A stretch of 64,000 bases of DNA from NCBI RefSeq assembly GCF_003205835.1, contig NZ_CP029773.1, positions 2,140,501 to 2,204,500 on the forward strand, given 5' to 3'. The DNA comes from Stenotrophomonas maltophilia. GTDB taxonomy: Bacteria > Pseudomonadota > Gammaproteobacteria > Xanthomonadales > Xanthomonadaceae. The notes beneath the pieces were generated by a model that worked only from the letters and a program-made list of their open reading frames with translations, was not told the DNA's origin and made no database searches. Made by a program: the position numbers and the translations under genes. The first letter of the stretch is position 1. Each line of letters starts with the position of its first letter. Positions 51,886 to 61,346 of the stretch are shown here, in pieces.

Positions 51886-53994
51886 TCAGCTGATCGTTCC
51901 GACCAGCTTCAGGCGCTTGTCCTCCGGCACCTCGCTGTAGGCCAGGACCGACAGCGACGGAACGCTGTGGCGGACCAGGCGGGCCAGCGCGGCACGCACC
52001 GGGCCAGGTACCAGCACGACCGCGGGCTCGTTGCGGGCTTCCTGCTTGCTGACACATTCGGCCAGGCTCTGGTGCAGTCGCTCAGCGAGTCCGGGTTCCA
52101 GCGCGGCGCCGTTGCCCTGCGTGGACTCCTGCAAGACACGTTCCAATTGCGGGTTGAGGGTGAACACCGGCAGCTCCGCCGACATTCCGGCGATCTCCTG
52201 CACGATGAAGCGGCCCAGCGCGGTACGCACGGCAGCGGTCAGCACCGCCGGGTCCTGGCTGTTCGGAGCGTGTTCGACCAGTGCTTCGGCGATCTTGCGC
52301 AGCTGGCGGATCGGAATGCGTTCGACCAGCAGGTTCTGCAACACGCGCACTACCGCCGACAGCGGCAGCGCCTTCGGCGTCAGATCTTCGACGAGCTTGG
52401 GCGCGCTCTTGGCCAGGTTGGCCAGCAGGTGCTGCACTTCCTCGTGGCCGAGCAGTTCCGGCGCGTGCTCGCGGATCAGGTGCGAAAGGTGGGTGGCGAC
52501 CACGGTGGCCGGATCGACCACGGTGTAGCCCAGCGTTTCGGCCTGGGCGCGCTGGTGCGGCTGGATCCAGGTGGCATCCAGGCCGAACGCGGGGTCCTTG
52601 CCGGCGATGCCTTCCAGTGCGCCGAGCGCACTGCCCGGGTCCAGCGCCAGCTCACGGTCGGGGTGGATCTCGGCGGTGGCCACCGGTACGCCGTGCACCA
52701 GCACGCGGTAGCCGTTGGCCGGCAGTTCCAGGTTGTCGCGGATGTGCACCGACGGGATCAGGAAACCGACGTCCTGGGTCAGCTTGCGCCGCACGCCCTT
52801 GATGCGTGCCATCAGTTCGCCGCCCTGGCTGCTGTCCACCAGCGGGATCAGCCGATAGCCGACCTCCAGGCCCAGCGGATCGACCGGGCGCAGTTCGTCC
52901 CAGCTCAGTTCGGCAGTCGGAGCCGGTGCCGCCGGGCGGCCAAGTGCGTTGAGCGCGGCAGCGTCATTGCCTGCGGCTGCCGGATCGGTGGCCGCGGCCT
53001 TGCCCTTGCGGTAGACCTTCCAGGCGATGAAGCCGAGGATCGCGGACAGCGTCAGGAAAGCGACGTTGGGCATGCCCGGCACCAGGCCGACCACGCCGAT
53101 GATGCCGGCGGTGATCGCCAGCGCGCGGTACTGGCCGAACACCTGGCCGGTCATGGCCTGGGCCATGTCCTGCGAACGCGAGGCGCGGGTGACCAGCATG
53201 GCCACTGCACTGGAGACCAGCAGGGCCGGCAGCTGCGCCACCAGACCGTCACCGATGGACAGCAGGGTGTAGGTGGCAGCGGCTTCGCCGAACGGCATGC
53301 CATGCTGCAGCACGCCCACGGCCAGGCCGCCGAGCATGTTGATGAACAGGATCAGGATGCCGGCGATGGCATCACCACGGATGAACTTGCTGGCACCGTC
53401 CATCGCACCGTAGAAGTCGGCTTCCTCGCGGACTTCCTCGCGGCGCAGCTTGGCTTCTTCGCGCGTCAGCAAACCGGCGTTGAGGTCGGCGTCGATCGCC
53501 ATCTGCTTGCCGGGCATCGCGTCGAGGATGAAGCGTGCGGTCACTTCCGAGACGCGGCCGGCGCCCTTGGTGATGACCACGAAATTGATGATGGTCAGGA
53601 TCGCGAACACCACGATGCCGACCGCGTAGTTGCCGCCGATCACGAATTCGCCGAACGCGGCGATGACCTTGCCCGCGGCGTCGTGGCCGTTCTGGCCGTT
53701 CAGCAGGATGACGCGGGTGGAGGCCACGTTCAGCGCCAGCCGCAGCATGGTGGTGATCAGCAGCACGATCGGGAAGATCGTGAAGTCCAGCGGGCGCTTC
53801 ACGTAGACCACCGCCAGCAGCACCATCAGCGAGATGGCGATGTTGAAGGTGAACAGGGCATCGAGCACCGGCGCGGCCAGCGGCACCACGACCATGGCCA
53901 GCAGGGCCAGCACGATCAGCGGTGCGCCAAGGCCCTGGCGGATCATCTCCAGGGCGCGGCGGGTGTTGAAACCGGCGGAGGGCTGGGCGCTCAC
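51886..53994 (-). CDS. flhA: FlhA, flagellar export gate
   Basis: 702 residues. The N-terminal half holds 8 transmembrane helices with the FHIPEP signature region (TTMLRLALNVASTRVIL). The C-terminal cytoplasmic domain from about 355 docks chaperone-substrate complexes. Forms the proton-driven export gate with FlhB, FliP, FliQ and FliR. Its start overlaps the flhB stop (ATGA), so the two are coupled. Confidence 0.97.
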   Translation of the reverse strand: MSAQPSAGFNTRRALEMIRQGLGAPLIVLALLAMVVVPLAAPVLDALFTFNIAISLMVLLAVVYVKRPLDFTIFPIVLLITTMLRLALNVASTRVILLNGQNGHDAAGKVIAAFGEFVIGGNYAVGIVVFAILTIINFVVITKGAGRVSEVTARFILDAMPGKQMAIDADLNAGLLTREEAKLRREEVREEADFYGAMDGASKFIRGDAIAGILILFINMLGGLAVGVLQHGMPFGEAAATYTLLSIGDGLVAQLPALLVSSAVAMLVTRASRSQDMAQAMTGQVFGQYRALAITAGIIGVVGLVPGMPNVAFLTLSAILGFIAWKVYRKGKAAATDPAAAGNDAAALNALGRPAAPAPTAELSWDELRPVDPLGLEVGYRLIPLVDSSQGGELMARIKGVRRKLTQDVGFLIPSVHIRDNLELPANGYRVLVHGVPVATAEIHPDRELALDPGSALGALEGIAGKDPAFGLDATWIQPHQRAQAETLGYTVVDPATVVATHLSHLIREHAPELLGHEEVQHLLANLAKSAPKLVEDLTPKALPLSAVVRVLQNLLVERIPIRQLRKIAEALVEHAPNSQDPAVLTAAVRTALGRFIVQEIAGMSAELPVFTLNPQLERVLQESTQGNGAALEPGLAERLHQSLAECVSKQEARNEPAVVLVPGPVRAALARLVRHSVPSLSVLAYSEVPEDKRLKLVGTIS

Positions 53995-55121
53995 GGGCGG
54001 CCTCCCTTGCCGAATTCATCCACCTGGATGTGCGGGGCGTCCGGCATCGGGCCAGTGCGCCAGGCGCGCAGCTGGTAGACGTAGGACAGGACCTGGGCGA
54101 CGGCCGAATACAGTCTCACGGGGATTTCCTTTCCGAGTTGGCCTTCCCGATACAAGGCCCGTGCCAAAGGCGGGGCGGAGACGATCGCCACCTTGTTGCC
54201 GTCGGCCACTTCACGGATGCGCAGGGCGGTCTCGTCCACGCCCAGGGCGACCACGGTGGGGGCGTTCATGGCGCCGCCCTCGTACTTCAGGGCCACCGCG
54301 TAGTGGGTGGGGTTGACCACCACCACGTCGGCGGTGGGCACCGCCTCCATCATCCGGCGGTTGGCCATCTGCTGCTGCAGCTGGCGGATGCGGCCCTTGA
54401 CCTCGGGGCTGCCCTCGCTTTCCTTCATTTCCCGGCGCAGCTCTTCACGCGTCATCTTCAGCTTGCGCATCCAGTTCCAGCGCTGGTAGGGCGCATCGAT
54501 GGCGGCCAGCACCAGCATCGCGCCGGCGGTGGCCAGCAGCAGGCGCAGGGTGAAGCCCAGGCCGTCGGTGATGGCGGTCTCAAGCGGGTGGTGGATCAGC
54601 CCGCGCAGGGTGTCGAAGCCGGTCCACACCACCAGCCCGGCGGCGACGCCGACGAAGGCCACGCGCAGCAGCGATTTGGTGAACTCGGCGATGGCTTCAG
54701 GGCCATACAGGCGCTTGAGCCCGCTCATCGGGTTCATGCGGTTGAAGTCGGGCATCATCGCCTTCTGCGACCAGCGCAGGCCGCCCATCACCAGCGGGGC
54801 GACGAAACTGGCCAGCAGGCAGACCAGCACCAGCGGCGCGATCACCAGCATGAACTGCAGCAGCAGGTCGCCGAAGTGGCCGAACAGTTCCTTCGGGTTC
54901 TGCCGCAGGCTCTGCTCAGGGCTGAGTGCGTGCTTCATCCAGGCGCTTGCACCACGGCCGATCGAGCCGCTCATGGCCATCACCGCCAGCACGCCGGCGC
55001 CGAACACGGCGGCCGTGCCAAGTTCGCGCGAGCGCGGCAGGTTGCCCTGTTCACGGGCGTCGCGGAGGCGTTTTTCGGTAGGTTGTTCGGTCTTTTCGCC
55101 GGCGGATTCGTTCTCGGACAT
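53991..55121 (-). CDS. flhB: FlhB, export substrate-specificity switch
   Basis: 376 residues. N-terminal part with 4 transmembrane helices. The C-terminal part carries the autocleavage site N-P-T-H at 270-273 (VVVNPTHYAVALKY). Cleavage between N and P, triggered with the ruler FliK, shifts export from hook to filament proteins. The start at 55121 (MSENESAGEK) matches the family. Confidence 0.96.
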   Translation of the reverse strand: MSENESAGEKTEQPTEKRLRDAREQGNLPRSRELGTAAVFGAGVLAVMAMSGSIGRGASAWMKHALSPEQSLRQNPKELFGHFGDLLLQFMLVIAPLVLVCLLASFVAPLVMGGLRWSQKAMMPDFNRMNPMSGLKRLYGPEAIAEFTKSLLRVAFVGVAAGLVVWTGFDTLRGLIHHPLETAITDGLGFTLRLLLATAGAMLVLAAIDAPYQRWNWMRKLKMTREELRREMKESEGSPEVKGRIRQLQQQMANRRMMEAVPTADVVVVNPTHYAVALKYEGGAMNAPTVVALGVDETALRIREVADGNKVAIVSAPPLARALYREGQLGKEIPVRLYSAVAQVLSYVYQLRAWRTGPMPDAPHIQVDEFGKGGRP

Positions 55122-55154
55122 CACGGGCACTGCGGCAGGGGATGCCGGGGTGCG

Positions 55155-55170
55155 TGCAAGAACCGTTCCG
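55155..55170 (-). promoter_or_regulatory. Possible sigma-54 promoter of flhB-flhA
   Basis: Minus strand CGGAAC-GGTTC-TTGC with GG and GC separated by 10 bases. Two deviations from TGGCAC. 34 bp before the start, so spacing is reasonable. Confidence 0.4.
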
Positions 55171-55182
55171 TGATGGGTTCAT

Positions 55183-55206
55183 GTGCCAACCAAGGTTGGC
55201 ACCTAC
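55183..55206. repeat. SMAG-like palindrome
   Basis: GTGCCAACC-aa-GGTTGGCAC followed by CTAC. Same palindrome family as 62029-62048. Confidence 0.65.
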
Positions 55207-55259
55207 CAGAGCAGGTACCGGCAGCCCCGGGGCGTGCTCGGTGGGCGCGCGGCCCGGTG

Positions 55260-57392
55260 TCAGCCGGGCGGGTGCTGCGTCGGCGGGCTCTGCGCCAGTT
55301 CCACCCGAGGCCGGGGTAGGTCATGCAGCTGCATGAAGCGCGCCGCGTCGACTGGGCGGCCGAGCAGGTAGCCCTGCAGGAAGTCGCAGCCCAGGCGCTC
55401 CAGGTAGGCGCGCTGTGCGGCGGTCTCCACGCCCTCGGCCACGATGTCCATGTCGAGCGCGTGGCCCAGTGCCACGATCGCCGAGACGATCACCACATCC
55501 TCGGCGCTGTGCTCCAGATCGCGTACGAAGGCATGGTCGATCTTGATCTCGGTGGCGGGCAGCCGCTTCAGGTACAGCAGGCTGGAGTAGCCGGTGCCGA
55601 AGTCATCGATGGAGATGCCCACGCCCAGCGCCGACAGCGCCTGCAGCAGGCGCAGGCTGGCATCGGTATCGCGCATGACCGTGCTTTCGGTGATTTCCAG
55701 CACCAGGTGGCGTGGGGCAATGTCGTAGCGTTCGATCACTTCGCGCACATCCTGCAGCAGGTGCGGCGAACTGAACTGCACCGGCGACAGGTTCACCGAC
55801 ATCGACCAGCCCTCGTGGCCGGCATCGTGCCAGCGCCGCAGCTGCAGGCAGGCCTGGTCCAGCGCCCAGCGCCCGATGTCGTTGATCGCACCGCTGCGTT
55901 CGGCCAGCCGGATGAAGCGGTCCGGCGGGATCAGGCCATGCTCCGGATGGCGCCAGCGGATCAGCGCTTCGGCACCGGCCACTTTCTGCGTGGCTACCTG
56001 GATCTTCGGCTGGTAGTGCAGGAACAGCTGCTCGCTGCCGATGGCCCGGCGCAGGTCGGCCAGCAGCCGGAACTGTTGTTCGGCGCTGTCATTCATCCAG
56101 TCGGCGAACAGCACGAAGGCGTTGCGTCCGGATTCCTTGGCCTGGTACATCGCTGCATCGGCAAAGGCCATCAGCTGCCGCTCGCTGGCAGCGTGGTCGG
56201 GACAGATCGCCACGCCGATGCTGGCGGTCACCTGCAGTTCGTTGTCGGCCAGCAACGGGCCGCTGCCGACCGCCTGCAGGATGCGCCGGGCCAGGGTCGG
56301 CAGGTCCTCATCGTGCTCGATGCGTACCACCAATACGAATTCGTCACCGCCCAGACGGGCCAGCATGTCGTTGGGCCGAAGCAGCTGGCGCGTGCGTTCG
56401 GCCACTGCCACCAGCAGTGCATCACCGGCCTGGTGGCCATAGGCATCGTTGACCTGCTTGAAGCCATCCAGGTCCATGAACATCACCGCGAAGCGGCTGC
56501 CGCCCTGTTCGGCCTCGGCCAGCGCCTGCACGATGCGACGCTGCAGCAGCAGGCGGTTGGGCAGGCGGGTAAGCGGATCGTGCAGTGCGGCCTGGGTCAG
56601 TTCCTGCTGGGCGTCGGTCAGCGAGGTACTCAACAGGGAATTGCGCAGGCGCAGCAACTGCGCCTCCACCCGCTGGTCCAGCCAGGAGACCACCAGCACC
56701 ACGGCCAGGATGGCGACGGTCAGCACCACCACCAGCATGGCCAGCCATTCGCTCTGCAGCCCGTCGCCGACGGCTGCGCCGCAGATGCTGCCTTCCGGAA
56801 AGCGCGCGGCGGCCATGCCGGTGTAGTGCATGCCAACGATGGCCAGCCCGAGCAGGCCGGCAGCCGCGAGCCGGTCGCCGACACGGGTGCGCTGCGCGCG
56901 CAGGCGGAACGCCACGTACAGCGCAGTCCACGAGGCGGCCACCGCTACCATCAGCGAGAACAACAGCCAGCCCGGGTCGTAGTCGATGCCAGGCTGCATG
57001 CGCATTGCGGCCATGCCAACGTAATGCATGCCGGCAATGCCGGTGCCCATCAGCAGTGCGCCACCGGCCAGCCGAGGGTGGGGCAGGGTACGCAGTGAAA
57101 CCAGCCATAGCGCGAACACCGATGAGGCGATCGCCAATGCGAGGGAAAGCAGGGTGATCGGCAGGTCGTAGCCGAGCGGAATGGGCAGGTCGAAGGCGAG
57201 CATGCCGATGAAGTGCATCGACCAGATGCCCAGGCCCATGGCGAAGCCACCACCGAGGCGCCACCACCAGGCCGCGCCCTTGCCGGGTGCAGTGACCGTG
57301 CGCCCGGCCATGGCCAGCGCGGTGTACGAAGCCATCACGGCAACCAGCAGCGAGATCGCCACCAGCCACGGGTTGTACGTGCCTACCAGCAT
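55260..57392 (-). CDS. MHYT-GGDEF-EAL membrane c-di-GMP enzyme
   Basis: 710 residues. An N-terminal MHYT sensor of about seven transmembrane helices contains the metal-site motifs MHFIGM (59-64), MHYVGM (122-127) and MHYTGM (188-193), thought to bind copper and sense O2, CO or NO. The cyclase domain has intact GGDEF (348-352) and the inhibitory RxxD (339-342) 5 residues ahead. The phosphodiesterase domain keeps EALIR (475-479) and DDFGTGYSS. Both activities could therefore work. It sits between flhB and fliR, breaking the usual flagellar order. Confidence 0.9.
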   Translation of the reverse strand: MLVGTYNPWLVAISLLVAVMASYTALAMAGRTVTAPGKGAAWWWRLGGGFAMGLGIWSMHFIGMLAFDLPIPLGYDLPITLLSLALAIASSVFALWLVSLRTLPHPRLAGGALLMGTGIAGMHYVGMAAMRMQPGIDYDPGWLLFSLMVAVAASWTALYVAFRLRAQRTRVGDRLAAAGLLGLAIVGMHYTGMAAARFPEGSICGAAVGDGLQSEWLAMLVVVLTVAILAVVLVVSWLDQRVEAQLLRLRNSLLSTSLTDAQQELTQAALHDPLTRLPNRLLLQRRIVQALAEAEQGGSRFAVMFMDLDGFKQVNDAYGHQAGDALLVAVAERTRQLLRPNDMLARLGGDEFVLVVRIEHDEDLPTLARRILQAVGSGPLLADNELQVTASIGVAICPDHAASERQLMAFADAAMYQAKESGRNAFVLFADWMNDSAEQQFRLLADLRRAIGSEQLFLHYQPKIQVATQKVAGAEALIRWRHPEHGLIPPDRFIRLAERSGAINDIGRWALDQACLQLRRWHDAGHEGWSMSVNLSPVQFSSPHLLQDVREVIERYDIAPRHLVLEITESTVMRDTDASLRLLQALSALGVGISIDDFGTGYSSLLYLKRLPATEIKIDHAFVRDLEHSAEDVVIVSAIVALGHALDMDIVAEGVETAAQRAYLERLGCDFLQGYLLGRPVDAARFMQLHDLPRPRVELAQSPPTQHPPG

Positions 57393-57561
57393 TCGTCAGT
57401 CTCCCGGACTTGCCTGTCGACGGAAACCACGGTGGGGCATGCATGAGGCAGGCCGACGCAGGGCGGCGGCCACGTGCGGCATCCCCCCGGTTGCCGCGCA
57501 TTCACTCTAACGCGCAGACCCGGGGGAAGGGCAAGCAGCAAAGCGTGAAATTGCGCCCCCT

Positions 57562-57627
57562 GTAGAGCCGGGCCCATGCTCGGCTAGTGTTCCGGCCAAT
57601 GGCAGCCGAGCATGGGCTCGGCTCTAC
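57562..57627. repeat. SMAG-type inverted dimer
   Basis: GTAG-AGCCGGGCccATGCTCGGCT at 57562-57585 and AGCCGAGC-atgg-GCTCGGCT-CTAC at 57604-57627, tags pointing outwards. Confidence 0.8.
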
Positions 57628-57668
57628 AGAAACGAATGCATGGCAAGCGGCAATGCGTGATGACAGGG

Positions 57669-58460
57669 TCAGTGTGTGACCGCGTCCGCAGCCTGGAAGG
57701 CGGCATCGAACAGGCGCTGTACCGGCGGGCCCATTTCCCCGGCCAGCAGCGCCAGCAGGAACAGGCCCAGCAGCAGCGAGACCGGCAGGCCGAGCTGGAT
57801 CGGGTTCAGCGCCGGGGCGGCACGGGCCAGGACGCCGAACGCCAGATTCACCGCCAGCATTGCCACGGTCAGCGGGATCGCCAGGGTCAGTGCGCCGCGC
57901 AGCACGGTCAGCAGGAAGGTCGGGGCGATGCTGAAGAAGGCGTGCGGGTCCGGCAGCGGGGCGCCGATCGGCAGCGCCCGGTAGCTGTCCACCACCAGCG
58001 AGATCAGGGCCAGGTGCCCGTTGGCGGTGAAGAACAGCAGGCCGAACAGCAGATAGAACCACTGGCCGATCACGCCGGAGGTGCCGCCACGCAGTGGATC
58101 ACTCATCTGCGCGAAGGCCAGGCCGGTACCCTGGGCGATCAGTTCGCCGGCCATCGCGCCGGCTTCGAACACCAGCCGCAGCAGGAAGCCGATGGCCACG
58201 CCGATGGCCAGTTCACGGGCGATGGTCAGCACCGTGGCGGCATCGAAACCGCTCCAGTCCGGAACCGGCGGCAGCAGCGGCGCCAGCGCGATGGCCAGGG
58301 TCCCAGCCAGCACCACGCGCACCCGCGCGGGAACGGCACGGGTACCGACCATCGGCATGGCCATGGCCACTGCGCCGATGCGCAGCATGGTCCATAGCAC
58401 GGTGCCGATCATGCCGAAGGCCTGCAGGCCGTCGGCAGCCATCTGGGTGGCGGCGTCCAT
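57669..58460 (-). CDS. fliR: FliR, export gate protein
   Basis: 263-residue inner-membrane protein with about six hydrophobic segments. Forms the FliP5-FliQ4-FliR1 export channel. Family features include the N-terminal LRIGAVAMAMPMVG and the middle ELAIGVAIGFLLRLVFEAG. It lies at the end of the fliI-R operon, 13 bp after fliQ. Confidence 0.95.
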   Translation of the reverse strand: MDAATQMAADGLQAFGMIGTVLWTMLRIGAVAMAMPMVGTRAVPARVRVVLAGTLAIALAPLLPPVPDWSGFDAATVLTIARELAIGVAIGFLLRLVFEAGAMAGELIAQGTGLAFAQMSDPLRGGTSGVIGQWFYLLFGLLFFTANGHLALISLVVDSYRALPIGAPLPDPHAFFSIAPTFLLTVLRGALTLAIPLTVAMLAVNLAFGVLARAAPALNPIQLGLPVSLLLGLFLLALLAGEMGPPVQRLFDAAFQAADAVTH

Positions 58461-58473
58461 CGAGGCGCGTGTC

Positions 58474-58743
58474 CTAGCCGATCAGGTGCGGGATGCGCTG
58501 GAACAGCAGCGTGGTGAATTCAACCAGGTGGCCGATCAGCAGGCTGCCCAGCGCGAACAGCACCGCGGTCAGCGCCGCTGCCTTGGCGACGAAGGCGATG
58601 GTCGGTTCGTTCAGCTGGGTCGCAGCCTGTACGACACCGACCACCACGCCGACCACCAGCACGGTGAGCAGCAGTGGGCCGGCCACCCACAACACAGTAA
58701 TCAGGCCGCCACGCAGTTCGGTCAGGGCAAGTTCGGGAGTCAT
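58474..58743 (-). CDS. fliQ: FliQ, export gate protein
   Basis: 89-residue protein with two transmembrane hairpin helices (LLLTVLVVGVVVGVVQAATQ and ALTAVLFALGSLLIG), the full family length. Part of the export channel with FliP and FliR. Follows fliP by 59 bp with a SMAG element between. Confidence 0.95.
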   Translation of the reverse strand: MTPELALTELRGGLITVLWVAGPLLLTVLVVGVVVGVVQAATQLNEPTIAFVAKAAALTAVLFALGSLLIGHLVEFTTLLFQRIPHLIG

Positions 58744-58762
58744 TCGGGTTCCATCTGCTTAT

Positions 58763-58784
58763 GTAGCGTCGAGCCATGCTCGAC
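58763..58784 (+). repeat. SMAG-type palindrome between fliP and fliQ
   Basis: GTAGC then GTCGAGC-cat-GCTCGAC. It lies inside the flagellar operon and may affect relative mRNA levels. Confidence 0.7.
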
Positions 58785-58802
58785 TGCGCTTTGCGGGGGA
58801 TA

Positions 58803-59582
58803 TCAGGCCGGATTGAAGCTCGCCGCCAACGTGCCCACGGTCAGCACCCAGCCATCGACCAGCACGAACAGCAGGATCTTGAACGGTGCCGATACCAGCA
58901 TCGGCGACAGCATCATCATGCCCATCGACATCAGCACGCTGGCCACCACCAGGTCGATGATCACGAACGGGATGAAGATCAGGAAGCCGATCTCGAAGGC
59001 GGTCTTCAGCTCGCTGGTGACGAACGAGGCGACCAGCACCGGGAATGGGATCGCATCGGGGCTGGCGTAGGTGCCATGCCCGGCGATGCCGGCAAAGGTC
59101 ATCAGGTCGGTCTCGCGGATCTGCGCCAGCATGAAGCCGCGCAGCGGCGTGGTGGTCAGCGTCCAGGCGGTCTGGAAGTCGATCTCGCCGTTGAGGTAAG
59201 GCGCCATGCCGGTGCTCCAGGCCTTGTCCCAAGTCGGCATCATCACCATCGCGGTGAGGAACAGGGCCAGGCCCAGCAGCACCTGGTTGGACGGCGTCTG
59301 CCCGGTACCCAGCGCCTGGCGCAGCAGGCCCAGCACGATGATGATGCGGGTGAACGAGGTCAGCACCAGCAGCATCGACGGGATCAGGGTGATCGCCGTC
59401 ATCAGCAGCAGGGTCTGCAGCGGCAGGCTGACCGGCGCACCACCGATCTTGCCGACGTTGATGTCCGGCAGCGGGGTGGTCGGCGCGCCGGGTGCGGCGA
59501 ATGCCAGCGCCGGCAACAGGCACAGGGCGAGCATCAGCAGCCACGGCATCAGGGTGGCAAGACGGGTACGGGTGACACGCAT
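58803..59582 (-). CDS. fliP: FliP, export gate protein
   Basis: 259 residues. N-terminal cleavable signal-like segment (MRVTRTRLATLMPWLLMLAL), followed by four transmembrane helices. Family signatures include SFTRIIIVLGLLRQALG and FVIIDLVVASVLMSMGMMML. The start at 59582 overlaps the fliO end closely, and the longer frame is antisense-like. Nucleates the export channel. Confidence 0.96.
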   Translation of the reverse strand: MRVTRTRLATLMPWLLMLALCLLPALAFAAPGAPTTPLPDINVGKIGGAPVSLPLQTLLLMTAITLIPSMLLVLTSFTRIIIVLGLLRQALGTGQTPSNQVLLGLALFLTAMVMMPTWDKAWSTGMAPYLNGEIDFQTAWTLTTTPLRGFMLAQIRETDLMTFAGIAGHGTYASPDAIPFPVLVASFVTSELKTAFEIGFLIFIPFVIIDLVVASVLMSMGMMMLSPMLVSAPFKILLFVLVDGWVLTVGTLAASFNPA

Positions 59583-59583
59583 G

Positions 59584-60003
59584 TCAGGGGTCCTTGCGCA
59601 GCCGCTGTTGAAGCAGCTGGGCGAAATTCGGAAGATTCTTGAAGTCCGGCACGCGCACCGGCGCGGGCGGCGGCAGCGGTTCGGGCAGGGTGTGCAGGGT
59701 GTTGATGCCGCCAGCGGTGACGCCCAGCAGCAGCTGCTGGCCATTGACCTCGACCACCACCACGCGCTCCTTGGCACCGACACTCAGGCTGGCGACCACC
59801 TTCATGCCTTCGGCCGGGCGGAAGCCGCTGCCGGGCAGGCGCTTGAGCAGCCAGCCGAGGCCGATGACCAGCGCCAGCACTGCCAGCAACGCCAGTACCG
59901 CACCGAACAGGCTCGGTGCGGCGGCTGCGTGCTGGCCGATCTGCGGGCCGACCGGAGCGGCGGTCTTGCCGACCGCCAGCAGGGTGGAGGCCAGCAGGCT
60001 CAA
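59584..60003 (-). CDS. fliO: FliO, export gate assembly factor
   Basis: 139 residues. Single transmembrane helix at about 33-53 (GAVLALLAVLALVIGLGWLL), then a small cytoplasmic domain (LSVGAKERVVVVEVNGQQLL). Assists assembly of the FliP ring. The 4-bp overlap with fliN and tight spacing to fliP confirm the operon. Confidence 0.93.
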   Translation of the reverse strand: MSLLASTLLAVGKTAAPVGPQIGQHAAAAPSLFGAVLALLAVLALVIGLGWLLKRLPGSGFRPAEGMKVVASLSVGAKERVVVVEVNGQQLLLGVTAGGINTLHTLPEPLPPPAPVRVPDFKNLPNFAQLLQQRLRKDP

Positions 60004-60335
60004 CGCAGTCTCCGGATCCGCTCGCTCGGGCTGACCACGTCGGTCAGGCGCACGCCGAAGCGGTCGTTGATCACCACCACCTCGCCGTGGGCGATCAGGG
60101 TGCCGTTGACGAAGACATCCAGCGATTCGCCGGCGCCGCGTTCCAGTTCCACCACCGAGCCCTGGTTGAGCTGCAGCAGGTTGCGGATCGGCAGGCGGGC
60201 GCGACCGACTTCCAGCGACAGCGTCACCGGCACGTCAAGGATCACGTCCAGGTTCAGGTCCGGACCGTTCGCCTCATCGGCCTGCAGGCTGCTGAACTGG
60301 GCCGGGGTGGGTTCGAGGGCGTCGATATCGTTCAT
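60000..60335 (-). CDS. fliN: FliN, C-ring switch protein
   Basis: 111-residue SpoA-domain protein of the motor switch. Core VTLSLEVGRARLPIRNLLQL and GSVVELERGAGESLDVFVNG are typical. The start at 60335 (MNDIDALEPT) overlaps the fliM stop by 4 bases; the longer frame is rejected. Works with FliM and FliG to set rotation direction. Confidence 0.95.
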   Translation of the reverse strand: MNDIDALEPTPAQFSSLQADEANGPDLNLDVILDVPVTLSLEVGRARLPIRNLLQLNQGSVVELERGAGESLDVFVNGTLIAHGEVVVINDRFGVRLTDVVSPSERIRRLR

Positions 60336-61336
60336 TGCGGGTCTTCCTGGATGACGGGTACGCGCGGGCGGGTGCCCGGCGGATGGGTAGCAGTGATCTT
60401 CACGGCGTTCATGCCGTTGGCGATGCCGAACTCGCCGGTGAACACCGGGATGTTCTCCACGCACAGCGGCACCTGCGGGCTGAGCTCGATCGGCAGGATG
60501 TCGCCGACCTTCAGCTGGGTCAGGTCACGCAGCGTCATGCGCTTGCTGGCCAGCACGCTGGACAGGGTCACCTCGGCGATGTTGAGCTGTTCGCGCAGGG
60601 TCTGGCCCCAGCTCTCGTCGCGATCATTGCGGTCGCTCTGGATGCCGGCGTCGAGCAGTTCGCGGATCGGCTCCAGCATCGAGTACGGCAGGGTCACGTG
60701 GATGTCGCCGCCACCGCCGTCGAGCTCGACGTGCAGGCGGCACACCACCACGTACTCGCGCGGCGTCACGATGTTGGCGAAGTGCGGGTTGATCTCCGAG
60801 TTGATGTACTCGAAGTCGACGTCCATCACCGGTGCCCAGGCCTCGCGCAGGTCGGCGAAGGTCTGCTTCAGCAGCAGGTGGATCACCCGCATTTCGGTGG
60901 CGGTGAACTCGCGGCCTTCGATACGGGTCGGGTAGCGCCCATCGCCGCCGAAGAAGTTGTCGACGATGGCGAACACCAGGGTCGGCTCGAACACGATCAG
61001 GCCGGTGCCGCGCAGTGGCTTGAAGCGGATCAGGTTCAGGTTGGTCGGCACATACAGCGAGTGCATGTAGTCGTTGAACTTGATCAGCTCGATGCCGCGC
61101 ACCGACAGCTCGGCCGAGCGGCGGATCAGGTTGAACAGGCCGATCCGCCACAAGCGCGCGAAGCGCTCGTGGACCATTTCCAGGGTCGGCATGCGACCGC
61201 GGATGATGCGGTCCTGGCTGGCGAAGTCGTAGGAACGCGCCTCGCCTGACGGCGGCTCCGGATCGGTTTCGACCGCGCCACTGTCCACGCCGTGGAGCAG
61301 GGCATCGATCTCATCCTGGGACAGCAGGTCATTCAT
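60332..61336 (-). CDS. fliM: FliM, C-ring switch protein
   Basis: 334 residues. The N-terminal CheY-P docking peptide LSQDEIDALL occupies residues 5-14. Middle FliG-binding domain contains GLIVFEPTLVFAIVDNFFGG with the GGDG loop. C-terminal SpoA domain. Receives the signal of CheY (48054). Confidence 0.97.
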   Translation of the reverse strand: MNDLLSQDEIDALLHGVDSGAVETDPEPPSGEARSYDFASQDRIIRGRMPTLEMVHERFARLWRIGLFNLIRRSAELSVRGIELIKFNDYMHSLYVPTNLNLIRFKPLRGTGLIVFEPTLVFAIVDNFFGGDGRYPTRIEGREFTATEMRVIHLLLKQTFADLREAWAPVMDVDFEYINSEINPHFANIVTPREYVVVCRLHVELDGGGGDIHVTLPYSMLEPIRELLDAGIQSDRNDRDESWGQTLREQLNIAEVTLSSVLASKRMTLRDLTQLKVGDILPIELSPQVPLCVENIPVFTGEFGIANGMNAVKITATHPPGTRPRVPVIQEDPQ

Positions 61337-61346
61337 CGGTGGGCCC

